From: REEB509 sp049314555
GTDB lineage: Bacteria > Pseudomonadota > Alphaproteobacteria > Caulobacterales > Aquidulcibacteraceae
DNA length: 41,218 bases
NCBI GenBank assembly: GCA_049314555.1
Contig: JBMOEW010000026.1
Location: 1-41,218, forward strand
Direction of reading: 5' to 3'
How positions within the stretch are numbered: the stretch's first letter is position 1; every line of letters begins with the position of its first letter. The notes beneath the pieces are model-generated. The model was not told where the DNA came from. It saw only the letters and a list, made by a program, of their open reading frames with translations, and did no database searches. The translations under genes were made by a program, and so were the position numbers. Positions 24,326-33,173 of this stretch are shown here, piece by piece.

Positions 24326-24769
24326 ATGATTGCCAATCTCGCTATGGCCTCGTTGATGGTGGCCGTTACTGTTTCAGTCCACTTCTTTGGCTTGCTGCTT
24401 TTGCTGCGCGCCCTGCGTTGGCGCGGGCGGCATTTTCGCGCGCAGGAGAGCGTGATTGGCGGGGGCGCGTTGATCCTGTTTGTGGTGTTTGGGATTTTCG
24501 CGATCCATACGGTGGAAATTTGGCTTTACGCGTTCGCCTTCCAGGCAGTGGGTGCGCTTTCTGACCTCGAATCAGCATTGTATTTTTCGACCACAAACTT
24601 CGCGTCGCTCGGGTATGGCGACATTTTGCTGGGCAAAGACTGGCGCCTGTTCGGCGCGATCGAAGCCGCAAACGGGGTGATCCTGTTTGCGTGGAGCACG
24701 GCTTTTCTGTTGTCTGTCATGACGCGCTTGAAAAGCCTGGAGCACGACTGGCTGGAGCACAACGCATGA
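24326..24769 (+). CDS. Potassium-channel-like membrane protein
   Basis: A 147-residue membrane protein with two helices (about residues 5-30 and 43-78), a re-entrant pore loop and a final helix (about 105-130). The pore reads STTNFASLGYGDI (88-100), a selectivity-filter motif of the TVGYGD type with Ser-Leu before GYGD. This is the ion-channel (Ion_trans_2-like) fold. It lies between nuoF and nuoG. A role in balancing charge while complex I pumps is a positional guess only; expression with nuo is likely because there is no terminator between them. Confidence 0.8.
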   Translation: MIANLAMASLMVAVTVSVHFFGLLLLLRALRWRGRHFRAQESVIGGGALILFVVFGIFAIHTVEIWLYAFAFQAVGALSDLESALYFSTTNFASLGYGDILLGKDWRLFGAIEAANGVILFAWSTAFLLSVMTRLKSLEHDWLEHNA

Positions 24770-24846
24770 GACAGCGATCTTCGGCAACGCCCCCTTGCGT
24801 GGTTGGCCCAGTTCGTTCATCAGCTTGCGCCGAATAGGGATTGGGC

Positions 24847-26958
24847 ATGGCGAAGATTCTCGTCGACGGAACCGAAGTTGATGTTCCGGGGGAGTACACC
24901 CTCTTGCAGGCCTGTGAGGCGGCGGGGGCGGAGATTCCGCGGTTTTGCTATCATGAGCGGCTGTCGATAGCAGGCAACTGTCGGATGTGTCTGGTGGAGG
25001 TCAAAGGGGCCCCTAAGCCTGTGGCCTCCTGCGCGCAGCAGGTAAAGGACCAGCGGCCTGGCCCGAATGGGGAGCCCGCTCAGGTTTTCACAAAAACCCC
25101 GCTTGTGAAAAAGGCCCGCGAAGGGGTCATGGAGTTTTTGCTGATCAACCACCCGCTCGATTGCCCGATCTGCGATCAAGGCGGGGAGTGCGATCTGCAG
25201 GACCAGTCCGTGGCTTTCGGGCGGGGCGGGTCGCGGTTTGACGAAAACAAGCGCGCGGTTGAAGAAAAGTTTATGGGGCCGTTGGTCAAGACGGTCATGA
25301 CGCGGTGCATTCAGTGCACGCGGTGCGTGCGTTTCGCCACAGAGATTGCCGGCGTGCCGGAAATCGGTGCCACCGGGCGCGGCGAAGACATGGAAATCAC
25401 GACGTATCTCGAAAAGTCTTTGACCAGCGAGTTGTCTGCCAACGTCATTGACCTTTGCCCTGTCGGTGCTTTGACGTCGAAGCCCTATGCCTTCAACGCC
25501 CGGCCGTGGGAGTTGAAAAAGACCGAAAGCGTCGATGTGATGGACGCGGTGGGCAGCAATATCCGAGTCGATGCCCGGGGCGCGGAAGTGCTGCGGGTGT
25601 TGCCGCGGTTGAACGAAGAGATCAACGAGGAGTGGATCTCGGACAAAACCCGGTACGCAGAAGACGGACTCAAGCGGCAACGGTTGGACCAGCCCTTTGT
25701 TCGCAAGAATGGCAAGCTTGCGCCGGTCACGTGGGACGAAGCGCTGGGGGCTGCGGCAACCGCGCTCAAGGGCGATCCGCGGCGCATTGGGGCGCTTGCG
25801 GGGGATTTGGCCTGTGTCGAGAGCATGAAGGCGACGCTGGACCTGATGAAGGGGTTGGGCGTTGTCAATCTGGATTGCCGGATCGATGGGGCGAAACTGG
25901 CGGCAAGCCCGCGCCAAGGCTATCTGTTCAACACCACGATCGCTGGCATTGAAGACGCCGATGCGATCTTGTTGATCGGCACCAATCCGCGCTGGGAAGC
26001 GCCGTTGGTGAACGCACGGATTCGCAAGACCTGGTTGCGCAAGCCCGTGGCCATCGGTGTGATCGGGGAAGCGCTGGACCTTTCCTATCGCTACACGCGC
26101 TTGGGAGCCGGGCCGGAGGCACTGGCGGACTTGGCAGCCGGCCGAGGTCCGTTCTTTGATCTGTTGAAGGCGGCCAGCCGGCCCATGCTGGTGATCGGTC
26201 AGGGGGCTTTGGCGCGCGCTGATGGCGCACAAGTGCTGCGGTTGGCCGGCAAAGTTGCCAAGGCAACCGGCATGATCCAGACCGGCGAGGCGGCCTGGAA
26301 CGGTTTCAACGTGTTGCACACGGCATCGGCGCGGGTTGGCGGGCTTGACCTTGGGTTTGTGCCGGGCGCTGGCGGCCTTGATGCGGCTGGGATGATTGCG
26401 GCCGCGGACCAAGGCCAGTTTGATACGCTTGTTCTGCTGGGGGTGGACGAGATGGTGCTGCCTGCCGCTGGCAAAGGCACGGTGATCTACATCGGCAGCC
26501 ACGGAGACAAGGGTGCGCATCGGGCAGATATCATTTTGCCGGGCGCTGCCTACACCGAAAAGAACGCGACCTGGGTGAACACCGAAGGGCGCGTGCAATA
26601 TGGGCGTCGGGCGGCGTTTCCGAAGGGCGAGGCACGCGACGACTGGGCCATTTTGCGGGCGCTTTCTGCGCGGGTGGGGCAGGCGCTTGGTTATGATGAT
26701 CTGGCTGCGCTTCGGGGCACGATTGTGCGGGATCATCCGGCCTTTGGGGCGGTGGATTATGCGCCTGGAGCTGCCGATGTGGCGGGGTTTGATCCAAGCC
26801 TTCTCGGTGCAGACGGACCTTTGGGAACCGAACCCTTTGTCAGCCCGATCAAGGACTTCTACCTCACCAATCCAATCGCGCGTGCGAGTGCCACAATGGC
26901 TGAGTGCTCACGGGCGTATCTGGCGCAGCAGGCGCCGCAGCGAACCGCGGCGGAGTGA
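24847..26958 (+). CDS. nuoG: NADH-quinone oxidoreductase subunit G
   Basis: A 703-residue 75-kDa subunit. The N-terminal [2Fe-2S] ligands are Cys34, Cys45, Cys48 and Cys62. The next cluster uses HPLDCPICDQGGECDLQ, and a further one TRCIQCTRCVRF with NVIDLCPVGALTSKPYAF. The C-terminal half is a molybdopterin-oxidoreductase-like domain without cofactor. The ATG at 24847 (MAKILVDG) is preferred to a TTG two codons earlier. The largest peripheral-arm subunit, it relays electrons from NuoF toward NuoI. nuoH starts 6 bases later. Confidence 0.97.
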   Translation: MAKILVDGTEVDVPGEYTLLQACEAAGAEIPRFCYHERLSIAGNCRMCLVEVKGAPKPVASCAQQVKDQRPGPNGEPAQVFTKTPLVKKAREGVMEFLLINHPLDCPICDQGGECDLQDQSVAFGRGGSRFDENKRAVEEKFMGPLVKTVMTRCIQCTRCVRFATEIAGVPEIGATGRGEDMEITTYLEKSLTSELSANVIDLCPVGALTSKPYAFNARPWELKKTESVDVMDAVGSNIRVDARGAEVLRVLPRLNEEINEEWISDKTRYAEDGLKRQRLDQPFVRKNGKLAPVTWDEALGAAATALKGDPRRIGALAGDLACVESMKATLDLMKGLGVVNLDCRIDGAKLAASPRQGYLFNTTIAGIEDADAILLIGTNPRWEAPLVNARIRKTWLRKPVAIGVIGEALDLSYRYTRLGAGPEALADLAAGRGPFFDLLKAASRPMLVIGQGALARADGAQVLRLAGKVAKATGMIQTGEAAWNGFNVLHTASARVGGLDLGFVPGAGGLDAAGMIAAADQGQFDTLVLLGVDEMVLPAAGKGTVIYIGSHGDKGAHRADIILPGAAYTEKNATWVNTEGRVQYGRRAAFPKGEARDDWAILRALSARVGQALGYDDLAALRGTIVRDHPAFGAVDYAPGAADVAGFDPSLLGADGPLGTEPFVSPIKDFYLTNPIARASATMAECSRAYLAQQAPQRTAAE

Positions 26959-26964
26959 CGGCGC

Positions 26965-27993
26965 ATGGCTGATCTGATGGGACAATTCGGCCCGATCTGG
27001 GGGTTTTGGCTGGGGGTGGGTCAGATCCTCGCGATCATGATCATGCTGTTGCTAACGCTCGCGTTCATCTTGCTTTTTGACCGCAAGGTGTGGGCTGCGG
27101 TGCAGATGCGCAAGGGCCCAAACGTGGTGGGTCCGTTTGGGTTGCTGCAATCGTTTGCAGACTTTTTCAAATTTGTTTTCAAAGAGATCGTGATCCCGGC
27201 GGGGGCCAACAAGACGGTCTTTATTCTAGCGCCCCTGCTGACGTTGACGTTGGCGTTTGCCGCCTGGGCTGTGGTGCCGATTGCACCGGGCTGGGTGATC
27301 GCTGATCTGAACGTTGGGATCATGTATCTGTTTGCGATCAGTTCGCTTGGCGTATACGGCATCATCATGGGGGGATGGGCTTCGAACTCGAAGTATCCGT
27401 TCCTTGGCTCGTTGCGGTCTGCAGCGCAAATGGTGAGCTATGAAGTCTCGATCGGCTTTGTGATCATCACGGTTTTGCTGCTGGTGGGCTCGATGCGGTT
27501 GTCTGACATCGTGGATAACCAGGCGGCCGGCATTTGGGCTTGGCACGCGTTTGCGTGGCCCACGGTCGTTGTGATGTTTCCGATGTTTGTGATCTTCTTT
27601 GTGTCTGCGCTGGCGGAGACCAACCGGCCGCCGTTTGATCTGCCGGAAGCGGAATCGGAACTCGTGGCGGGGTATCAGGTCGAGTATTCGTCGACGCCGT
27701 ATCTGTTGTTCATGATCGGTGAGTACCTCAACATCGTGTTGATGTGCGCGATGATCGCCATCCTGTTTCTGGGCGGCTGGCATTTGCCTTGGGGGGAAGT
27801 GAAGAACCCGTTCCTTGGCTTCTTGGTGCTTTACGCGAAGATTTGGTTCATCTTCTTCTTGTTCGCGATGGTGAAGGCGGTGGTGCCGCGCTATCGGTAC
27901 GATCAATTGATGCGCTTGGGTTGGAAGATTTTCTTGCCAACATCTTTGCTGGCTGTAGCCGCTGTTGCGGGCTACGTGGTCTACACACGATGA
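26965..27993 (+). CDS. nuoH: NADH-quinone oxidoreductase subunit H
   Basis: A 342-residue ND1-type membrane subunit with eight or more helices, forming the base of the quinone tunnel. WAAVQMRKGPNVVGPFGLLQ and AETNRPPFDLPEAESELVAG are the two diagnostic loops. It couples quinone chemistry to the proton-pumping arm. It is followed 14 bases later by nuoI. Confidence 0.98.
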   Translation: MADLMGQFGPIWGFWLGVGQILAIMIMLLLTLAFILLFDRKVWAAVQMRKGPNVVGPFGLLQSFADFFKFVFKEIVIPAGANKTVFILAPLLTLTLAFAAWAVVPIAPGWVIADLNVGIMYLFAISSLGVYGIIMGGWASNSKYPFLGSLRSAAQMVSYEVSIGFVIITVLLLVGSMRLSDIVDNQAAGIWAWHAFAWPTVVVMFPMFVIFFVSALAETNRPPFDLPEAESELVAGYQVEYSSTPYLLFMIGEYLNIVLMCAMIAILFLGGWHLPWGEVKNPFLGFLVLYAKIWFIFFLFAMVKAVVPRYRYDQLMRLGWKIFLPTSLLAVAAVAGYVVYTR

Positions 27994-28007
27994 GAGGCTG
28001 ACTGATC

Positions 28008-28496
28008 ATGTCTCGGATCTTGCAAGCGGCGCGCGGCGCGTTGATGCTGGACTTTGTTGGCGGTTTTGCCGTGGGGTTGAAGTATTTCTTCAAACGCAAG
28101 GCGACCGTGAACTACCCTTACGAGAAGGGCCCGTTGTCGCCGCGGTTTCGGGGCGAGCACGCGCTTCGCCGCTATGCCAACGGCGAAGAACGCTGCATTG
28201 CATGCAAGCTGTGCGAAGCGATTTGTCCGGCGCAGGCGATCACGATCGAAGCCGAACCACGCGAAGACGGATCAAGGCGCACCACACGCTATGACATCGA
28301 CATGGTGAAGTGCATTTACTGCGGGTTTTGCCAAGAAGCTTGCCCGGTGGATGCGATCGTGGAAGGACCAAACTTCGAGTTCGCGGCAGAAACGCGCGAA
28401 GAACTCTATTACGACAAGGATCGTCTGCTCGCGAACGGGGATCGTTGGGAGCGGGAGATCGCAAAGAACCTGGAGTTGGACGCGCCGTACCGGTAA
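28008..28496 (+). CDS. nuoI: NADH-quinone oxidoreductase subunit I
   Basis: A 162-residue subunit with two [4Fe-4S] ferredoxin motifs, N6a and N6b: CIACKLCEAICP (Cys63, 66, 69, 73) and CIYCGFCQEACP (Cys102, 105, 108, 112). It passes electrons from NuoG to NuoB. The N-terminal helix lies along the membrane arm. An 89-base gap with two hairpins separates it from nuoJ, the largest gap within nuoG-N. Confidence 0.98.
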   Translation: MSRILQAARGALMLDFVGGFAVGLKYFFKRKATVNYPYEKGPLSPRFRGEHALRRYANGEERCIACKLCEAICPAQAITIEAEPREDGSRRTTRYDIDMVKCIYCGFCQEACPVDAIVEGPNFEFAAETREELYYDKDRLLANGDRWEREIAKNLELDAPYR

Positions 28497-28509
28497 AAGC
28501 GCGAGTCGC

Positions 28510-28556
28510 GTCGGGTTATTCCGACATCCTGAATTTGGCTCCGCTCGACCGAGCGG
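28510..28556 (+). promoter_or_regulatory. Two hairpins between nuoI and nuoJ
   Basis: GTCGG/CCGAC (28510-28514 and 28521-28525, loop GTTATT) and CCGCTC/GAGCGG (28541-28546 and 28551-28556, loop GACC). No T-run follows, so they are more likely RNA-processing or stability elements than a terminator, if functional. Confidence 0.4.
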
Positions 28557-28585
28557 GGTTGGTCTGCAGAACACGGGGCTGATGC

Positions 28586-29194
28586 ATGCTGGCGAGTATC
28601 GCCTTCTATGCGCTCGCGATTGTCGCGATCGCATCGGCATTTGGGGTCGTCTCAGCACGTAACCCCGTGCACTCCGTGCTGTTCTTGATATGCACCTTCG
28701 CGATGGCCGCGGGCCTTTTCGTGCTGGTGGGGGCCGAGTTCCTGGCAATGCTGTTGGTGGTCGTCTACGTCGGGGCGGTCGCTGTGCTGTTCCTGTTCGT
28801 CGTGATGATGCTCGACGTGGACTTTGTGGAGCTGAAGCAGGGGTTTTTGAGCTATCTGCCCTTGGGGGCTTTGGTGGGTCTGGTTCTGCTGGCAGAAGTT
28901 GGGTTGGTGGCGAGTGCGGTGTTTTCGGATCAAACCGTCAATGTCAGGCCGGATGCCTCTGGCGGGTTGAATGCCACAAACGCGGCCGCGATCGGCTCCG
29001 TGCTGTATGACGATTACATTTTGGTGTTCCAGCTGTCTGGGTTGGTTTTGTTTGTGGCGATGATCGGGGCGATCGTTTTGACGCTGCGGCACCGACCAGG
29101 GGTGCGCAAACAAAACGTCTCGGCACAGGTTGGACGCAAGCGGGCGGATGCGGTGGCGCTCAAAGACGTGCGCCCCGGTCAAGGCCTGAATTGA
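28586..29194 (+). CDS. nuoJ: NADH-quinone oxidoreductase subunit J
   Basis: A 202-residue ND6-type membrane subunit with five helices. The conserved helix FLAMLLVVVYVGAVAVLFLF, containing the pi-bulge region, is present. The C-terminal tail (from about 170) is basic. GGGGCTG precedes the ATG. It belongs to the membrane arm near the quinone site, and nuoK follows after 12 bases. Confidence 0.96.
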   Translation: MLASIAFYALAIVAIASAFGVVSARNPVHSVLFLICTFAMAAGLFVLVGAEFLAMLLVVVYVGAVAVLFLFVVMMLDVDFVELKQGFLSYLPLGALVGLVLLAEVGLVASAVFSDQTVNVRPDASGGLNATNAAAIGSVLYDDYILVFQLSGLVLFVAMIGAIVLTLRHRPGVRKQNVSAQVGRKRADAVALKDVRPGQGLN

Positions 29195-29206
29195 GGGGGC
29201 GGGGCA

Positions 29207-29515
29207 ATGGACATTGGCCTTTCGCATTATCTTATTTTGGCTGGCGCGCTGTTTACGATCGGCGTGTTTGGGATTTTCGTGAACCGCAAGAACGTCATCA
29301 TTATTTTGATGTCGATCGAGCTGGTGCTGTTGGCCGTGAACATCAACCTGGTCGCGTTTTCGGCCTTCCTGGGCAACCTGCAGGGGCAAGTGTTTGCGAT
29401 GCTTGTGTTGACGGTTGCCGCCGCTGAGGCAGCGATTGGCCTGGCCATCCTTGTTACCTACTTCCGCAACCGCGGCTCGATCGCGGTGGAAGACATCAAC
29501 ATGATGAAGGGCTAA
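29207..29515 (+). CDS. nuoK: NADH-quinone oxidoreductase subunit K
   Basis: A 102-residue ND4L-type subunit with three helices. The conserved glutamates of the proton path are visible in MSIELVLLAVNINLVAF and VAAAEAAIGLAILV. Length is exactly typical. nuoL starts 5 bases after its stop. Confidence 0.98.
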   Translation: MDIGLSHYLILAGALFTIGVFGIFVNRKNVIIILMSIELVLLAVNINLVAFSAFLGNLQGQVFAMLVLTVAAAEAAIGLAILVTYFRNRGSIAVEDINMMKG

Positions 29516-29520
29516 GCCGG

Positions 29521-31674
29521 ATGCCGATTGAAGCGATCATTGTGCTTGGACCGCTGCTGGGGGCGTTCCTCGCGGGCGTGTTCCAAAAGCAGATTGGCGA
29601 CCGGGTGGCGATGGGCATCAGCACGGGGCTGGTGGGGCTGGCTGCAGCGCTGTCGATTTACACGTTTGTGGACATGACGTGGTTTGGCGCAAGCGCGCGC
29701 GTCATTGAGCTTCTGCGCTTTATCGATGTTGGGGCGTTCACGTCGGTCTGGTCGATCCGGGTTGATCCGCTTTCGGCGGTGATGCTGGTGGTGGTCACCA
29801 GCGTGTCGTTTCTGGTGCACGTTTATTCGATCGGCTACATGGCGGAGGATCCGCACCGGGCGCGCTTCTTTAGCTATTTGTCGTTCTTCACGTTTGCGAT
29901 GCTGACGCTGGTGACGGCGAACGATTTCATCCAAATGTTCTTCGGCTGGGAGGGGGTGGGGGTTGCGTCCTACTTGCTGATTGGCTTCTGGTACCAAAAG
30001 CGCAGCGCCAATGATGCGGCGATCAAGGCGTTTGTGGTCAACCGGGTGGGCGATTTCGGCTTTGCGCTCGGGATCATGGCCTGCTTTTTCTACACGGGAA
30101 CGATCAAGTTTTTCCCAACGCATGCGGGCGATTTGGCGCTGTTCGGGCCGGCACTCGCGCACGGAGCTGAAGCTGCTGCCCACGCAACGCACGGCGCGTT
30201 GCACGCGCTGACGACGCAGTCTTTTCAGCTTGGGTCTTGGAGCATTCCAGCGGCGGAGCTTGTGGCCGTGTTGTTGTTCATCGGCGCGATGGGCAAGAGC
30301 GCGCAGTTCTTCCTGCATGTGTGGTTGCCGGACGCGATGGAGGGGCCAACGCCGGTTTCTGCGTTGATCCACGCAGCCACCATGGTGACGGCCGGGGTAT
30401 TTATGGTGTGCAGGATGTCTGAGCTTTATCAGATGGCACCGTATAGCTCTGGTCTTGTGACTTTGGTGGGGGCGGTGACGGCGATCTTTGCGGCTACCGT
30501 TGGCCTTGCTCAGAACGACATCAAGCGGGTGGTGGCGTATTCCACCTGTTCGCAGCTGGGCTACATGTTCTTTGCCGCTGGCGTTGGGGCTTATGGGGCG
30601 GCGATGTTCCATCTGTTTACCCACGCGTTTTTCAAGGCGCTTTTGTTCCTTGGCGCGGGGTCTGTGATCCATGGGATGCACCACGAACAGGATATGCGCC
30701 AGATGGGCGGGGTGCGCCCCGCTATGCGGTTTACGTGGGCGATGATGATGATCGGCACGCTCGCTTTGATAGGGGCGGGGCTTCCGCTGGAGGGCTTCAA
30801 GATCGGGTTCGCTGGCTTTTTCTCCAAGGACGCGGTGATTGAGGCGGCCTATGAGGCAGGCACCCACGGGCAAGCCTTTGCGATGTTTGCGTTTTGGATT
30901 GGGCTTGCAGCGGCTTTGTTGACCAGCTTCTATTCCTGGCGGCTGATGTTCATGACGTTTGAGGGCACGTTCCGCGGCGCGGCGCATGGTCATGGCGATG
31001 ATCATGCGCACGACGGCCATGCGCACGACGGCCATGCTGCTCCTGCCAAGTCGGATCATGGTCACGATCAGCATCACGCGCCGTCAAAGGCCGGGACCGC
31101 GCCGGCGCATGAGTCCCCCTGGGTGATGCTGGTGCCGCTAGCGGTGCTTGCGGTGGGTGCCGTGTTTGCGGGGTGGGCGTTCTATCCGTATTTCCTGGGC
31201 AAGGAGAGCGAAGGCTTCTGGGGCGGTGTGTTGGTGCACCACTACGGCAAGCATGAGTTTCCCTTGTGGGTGCTTTGGGCACCTGTGGTGGTCACGGTTT
31301 CGGGCTTCTTGCTGGCGTTGCCCATCTACCTGTTCAGCCAAACGGCCGGGGGCAAGATCGCCAAGGCTGCCGGGCCGTTGCACGCGTTTTTGGCGCACAA
31401 GTGGTATTTCGACGAGCTGTACAATCTGGTCTTCGTCAAAGGCGCGCGCGCTTTGGGCGACCTGTTCTGGAAGGGCGGCGACCAAAAGGTCATTGACGGG
31501 TTTGGGCCTGACGGTGTGGCGGCGGCTGCGCGGTTTGGGGGGCGTCAGTTACGCCGCGCTCAATCTGGGTTCGTGTTTCATTATAGCTTCCTAATGCTGG
31601 CGGCGGCGGTGGCGTTCGGTGCCTTCGCGATCTGGGCCGGCGGTGGGCTTGAATTCGCGGGAGTGACGCGGTGA
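29521..31674 (+). CDS. nuoL: NADH-quinone oxidoreductase subunit L with histidine-rich insert
   Basis: A 717-residue ND5-type antiporter-like subunit with the long lateral helix at the C-terminus. The core (FFGWEGVGVASYLLIGFWYQ, IHAATMVTAGVFMV, THAFFKALLFLGAGSVIHGM) is normal. Two histidine-rich stretches stand out: one near residues 215-235 (AHGAEAAAHATHGALHAL) and a dense one at 489-519 with eleven histidines among acidic residues, partly made by a perfect 15-base tandem repeat. Inserts of this kind lie in loops between helices. nuoM overlaps the stop by 4 bases (GTGA). Confidence 0.96.
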   Translation: MPIEAIIVLGPLLGAFLAGVFQKQIGDRVAMGISTGLVGLAAALSIYTFVDMTWFGASARVIELLRFIDVGAFTSVWSIRVDPLSAVMLVVVTSVSFLVHVYSIGYMAEDPHRARFFSYLSFFTFAMLTLVTANDFIQMFFGWEGVGVASYLLIGFWYQKRSANDAAIKAFVVNRVGDFGFALGIMACFFYTGTIKFFPTHAGDLALFGPALAHGAEAAAHATHGALHALTTQSFQLGSWSIPAAELVAVLLFIGAMGKSAQFFLHVWLPDAMEGPTPVSALIHAATMVTAGVFMVCRMSELYQMAPYSSGLVTLVGAVTAIFAATVGLAQNDIKRVVAYSTCSQLGYMFFAAGVGAYGAAMFHLFTHAFFKALLFLGAGSVIHGMHHEQDMRQMGGVRPAMRFTWAMMMIGTLALIGAGLPLEGFKIGFAGFFSKDAVIEAAYEAGTHGQAFAMFAFWIGLAAALLTSFYSWRLMFMTFEGTFRGAAHGHGDDHAHDGHAHDGHAAPAKSDHGHDQHHAPSKAGTAPAHESPWVMLVPLAVLAVGAVFAGWAFYPYFLGKESEGFWGGVLVHHYGKHEFPLWVLWAPVVVTVSGFLLALPIYLFSQTAGGKIAKAAGPLHAFLAHKWYFDELYNLVFVKGARALGDLFWKGGDQKVIDGFGPDGVAAAARFGGRQLRRAQSGFVFHYSFLMLAAAVAFGAFAIWAGGGLEFAGVTR
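31006..31035 (+). repeat. 15-base tandem repeat inside nuoL
   Basis: GCGCACGACGGCCAT occurs twice head to tail (31006-31020 and 31021-31035), encoding Ala-His-Asp-Gly-His twice. It lies in the histidine-rich insert and suggests that the insert grew by slippage. Confidence 0.85.
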
Positions 31675-33173
31675 GCGATCTGCCTTGGCTGACCATCGTC
31701 ATCTTCATGCCGGCGGCGGGGGCGCTGCTGCTGATGGCAGCGCGTGCCAGCGCGGGGGGCACCAACCCCGGATTAGACCGCGGCGTAAAGATAATGGCGC
31801 TGTTGGTGACCATCGCGACGCTGGTGGCGAGCCTTTTGGCGCTTGGGCAGTTTGATCCGGCCGATCCTGGCTTCCAGCTTGTGGAGCGGGTGCCGTGGGC
31901 ACTGGGTATCGAATACCATCTAGGCGTTGATGGGATTTCGATGGCGCTGTTGCTGCTGACCACAGCACTAACCCCGTTATGCATTCTGGCCAGCTGGTCG
32001 ATCGACAAGCAGGTGTCCAGCTATATGGCCCTGTTCCTGTTGCTTGAAACGCTGATGCTGGGCGTTTTCTGCGCGATGGACATGATCTTGTTTTACCTGT
32101 TCTTCGAAGGTGGCTTGATCCCGATGTTCATTTTGATCGGGGTCTGGGGCGGAAAAAATCGGATCTACGCGGCCTTCAAGTTCTTCCTTTACACGCTGCT
32201 CGGCTCGTTGCTGATGCTGGTGGCGATGGTGGTCATGATTGTCATGGCTGGCACATCGTCGATCCCGGATCTGATGGCGTATCCGTGGGGGAAGGATCTG
32301 CAGACGTGGCTTTGGCTGGCGTTTTTTGCCTCCTTCGCGGTGAAAATGCCAATGTGGCCGGTGCACACGTGGTTGCCTGACGCGCACGTGGAGGCCCCAA
32401 CGGCGGCCTCAGTGGTACTGGCGGCGGTGCTGCTGAAAATGGGCGGGTACGGATTCTTGCGCTTCTCGCTGCCGATGTTCCCGGACGCCAGCCACATGTT
32501 TGCGCCGTTGGTGTTCGCGCTTTCGGTGATTGCCATCATTTACGCGTCGCTGGTGGCGTTCCGGCAGACCGACGTCAAAAAGCTGATCGCGTATTCTTCC
32601 GTCGCGCACATGGGCTTTGTGACGATGGGAATCTTTGCTGGAAACATCGAAGGCGTGCAAGGTGCGATGTTTCAGATGCTGTCGCACGGGGTGATTTCGG
32701 CGGCGATGTTTTTGTGTGTGGGTGTGATCTACGATCGGATGCACACGCGCGAGATCGCATTCTATGGCGGCTTGGTGAACAAGATGCCGATCTATGCGGT
32801 GGTGTTTGTGCTGTTCTCGCTGGCCAACGTCGGCCTGCCGGGAACCTCGGGCTTCCCTGGTGAGTTTTTGACCATGACGGGGGCTTATCTCGTTAACCCG
32901 TGGGTGGCGTTTGGGGCGGCTTTCGGGGTGATCTTGTCTGCGGCCTACATGCTGACGCTGACGCGCAAGGTCATCTTCGGGACAGTGGAAAACCCAAAAC
33001 TTGAAGCCATAACGGATTTGAATGCGCGGGAGTGGATGACGTTCCTGCCGCTGGTGGTGGCGCTTCTGGTTCTCGGTGTCTCTTCTGTGATCGCAACCGA
33101 CTTTACGCACGCCTCGGCTGAAAACTTGGTGCGCACCTACCAGGCCGCTATCGCGCAGGGAGGCACGCCATGA
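31671..33173 (+). CDS. nuoM: NADH-quinone oxidoreductase subunit M
   Basis: A 500-residue ND4-type proton-pumping subunit with about fourteen helices. The conserved regions FYLFFEGGLIPMFILIGVWG and FAVKMPMWPVHTWLPDAHVE, including the essential lysine and glutamate, are visible, as is SSVAHMGFVTMGIF. It begins with GTG overlapping the nuoL stop and ends overlapping the nuoN start, so the three large pump subunits are translated together. Confidence 0.97.
   Translation: MSDLPWLTIVIFMPAAGALLLMAARASAGGTNPGLDRGVKIMALLVTIATLVASLLALGQFDPADPGFQLVERVPWALGIEYHLGVDGISMALLLLTTALTPLCILASWSIDKQVSSYMALFLLLETLMLGVFCAMDMILFYLFFEGGLIPMFILIGVWGGKNRIYAAFKFFLYTLLGSLLMLVAMVVMIVMAGTSSIPDLMAYPWGKDLQTWLWLAFFASFAVKMPMWPVHTWLPDAHVEAPTAASVVLAAVLLKMGGYGFLRFSLPMFPDASHMFAPLVFALSVIAIIYASLVAFRQTDVKKLIAYSSVAHMGFVTMGIFAGNIEGVQGAMFQMLSHGVISAAMFLCVGVIYDRMHTREIAFYGGLVNKMPIYAVVFVLFSLANVGLPGTSGFPGEFLTMTGAYLVNPWVAFGAAFGVILSAAYMLTLTRKVIFGTVENPKLEAITDLNAREWMTFLPLVVALLVLGVSSVIATDFTHASAENLVRTYQAAIAQGGTP

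Noticed and set aside
24820..26736. 638-codon open frame on the minus strand
   Set aside because: It lies wholly opposite nuoG, whose iron-sulfur motifs are intact. Long antisense frames are expected in GC-rich genes, and its composition is Arg/His/Pro-rich without any domain.
29512..31077. 521-codon open frame opposite nuoL
   Set aside because: Antisense to a clearly conserved gene, low-complexity Arg/His-rich translation, no start or ribosome site of note.
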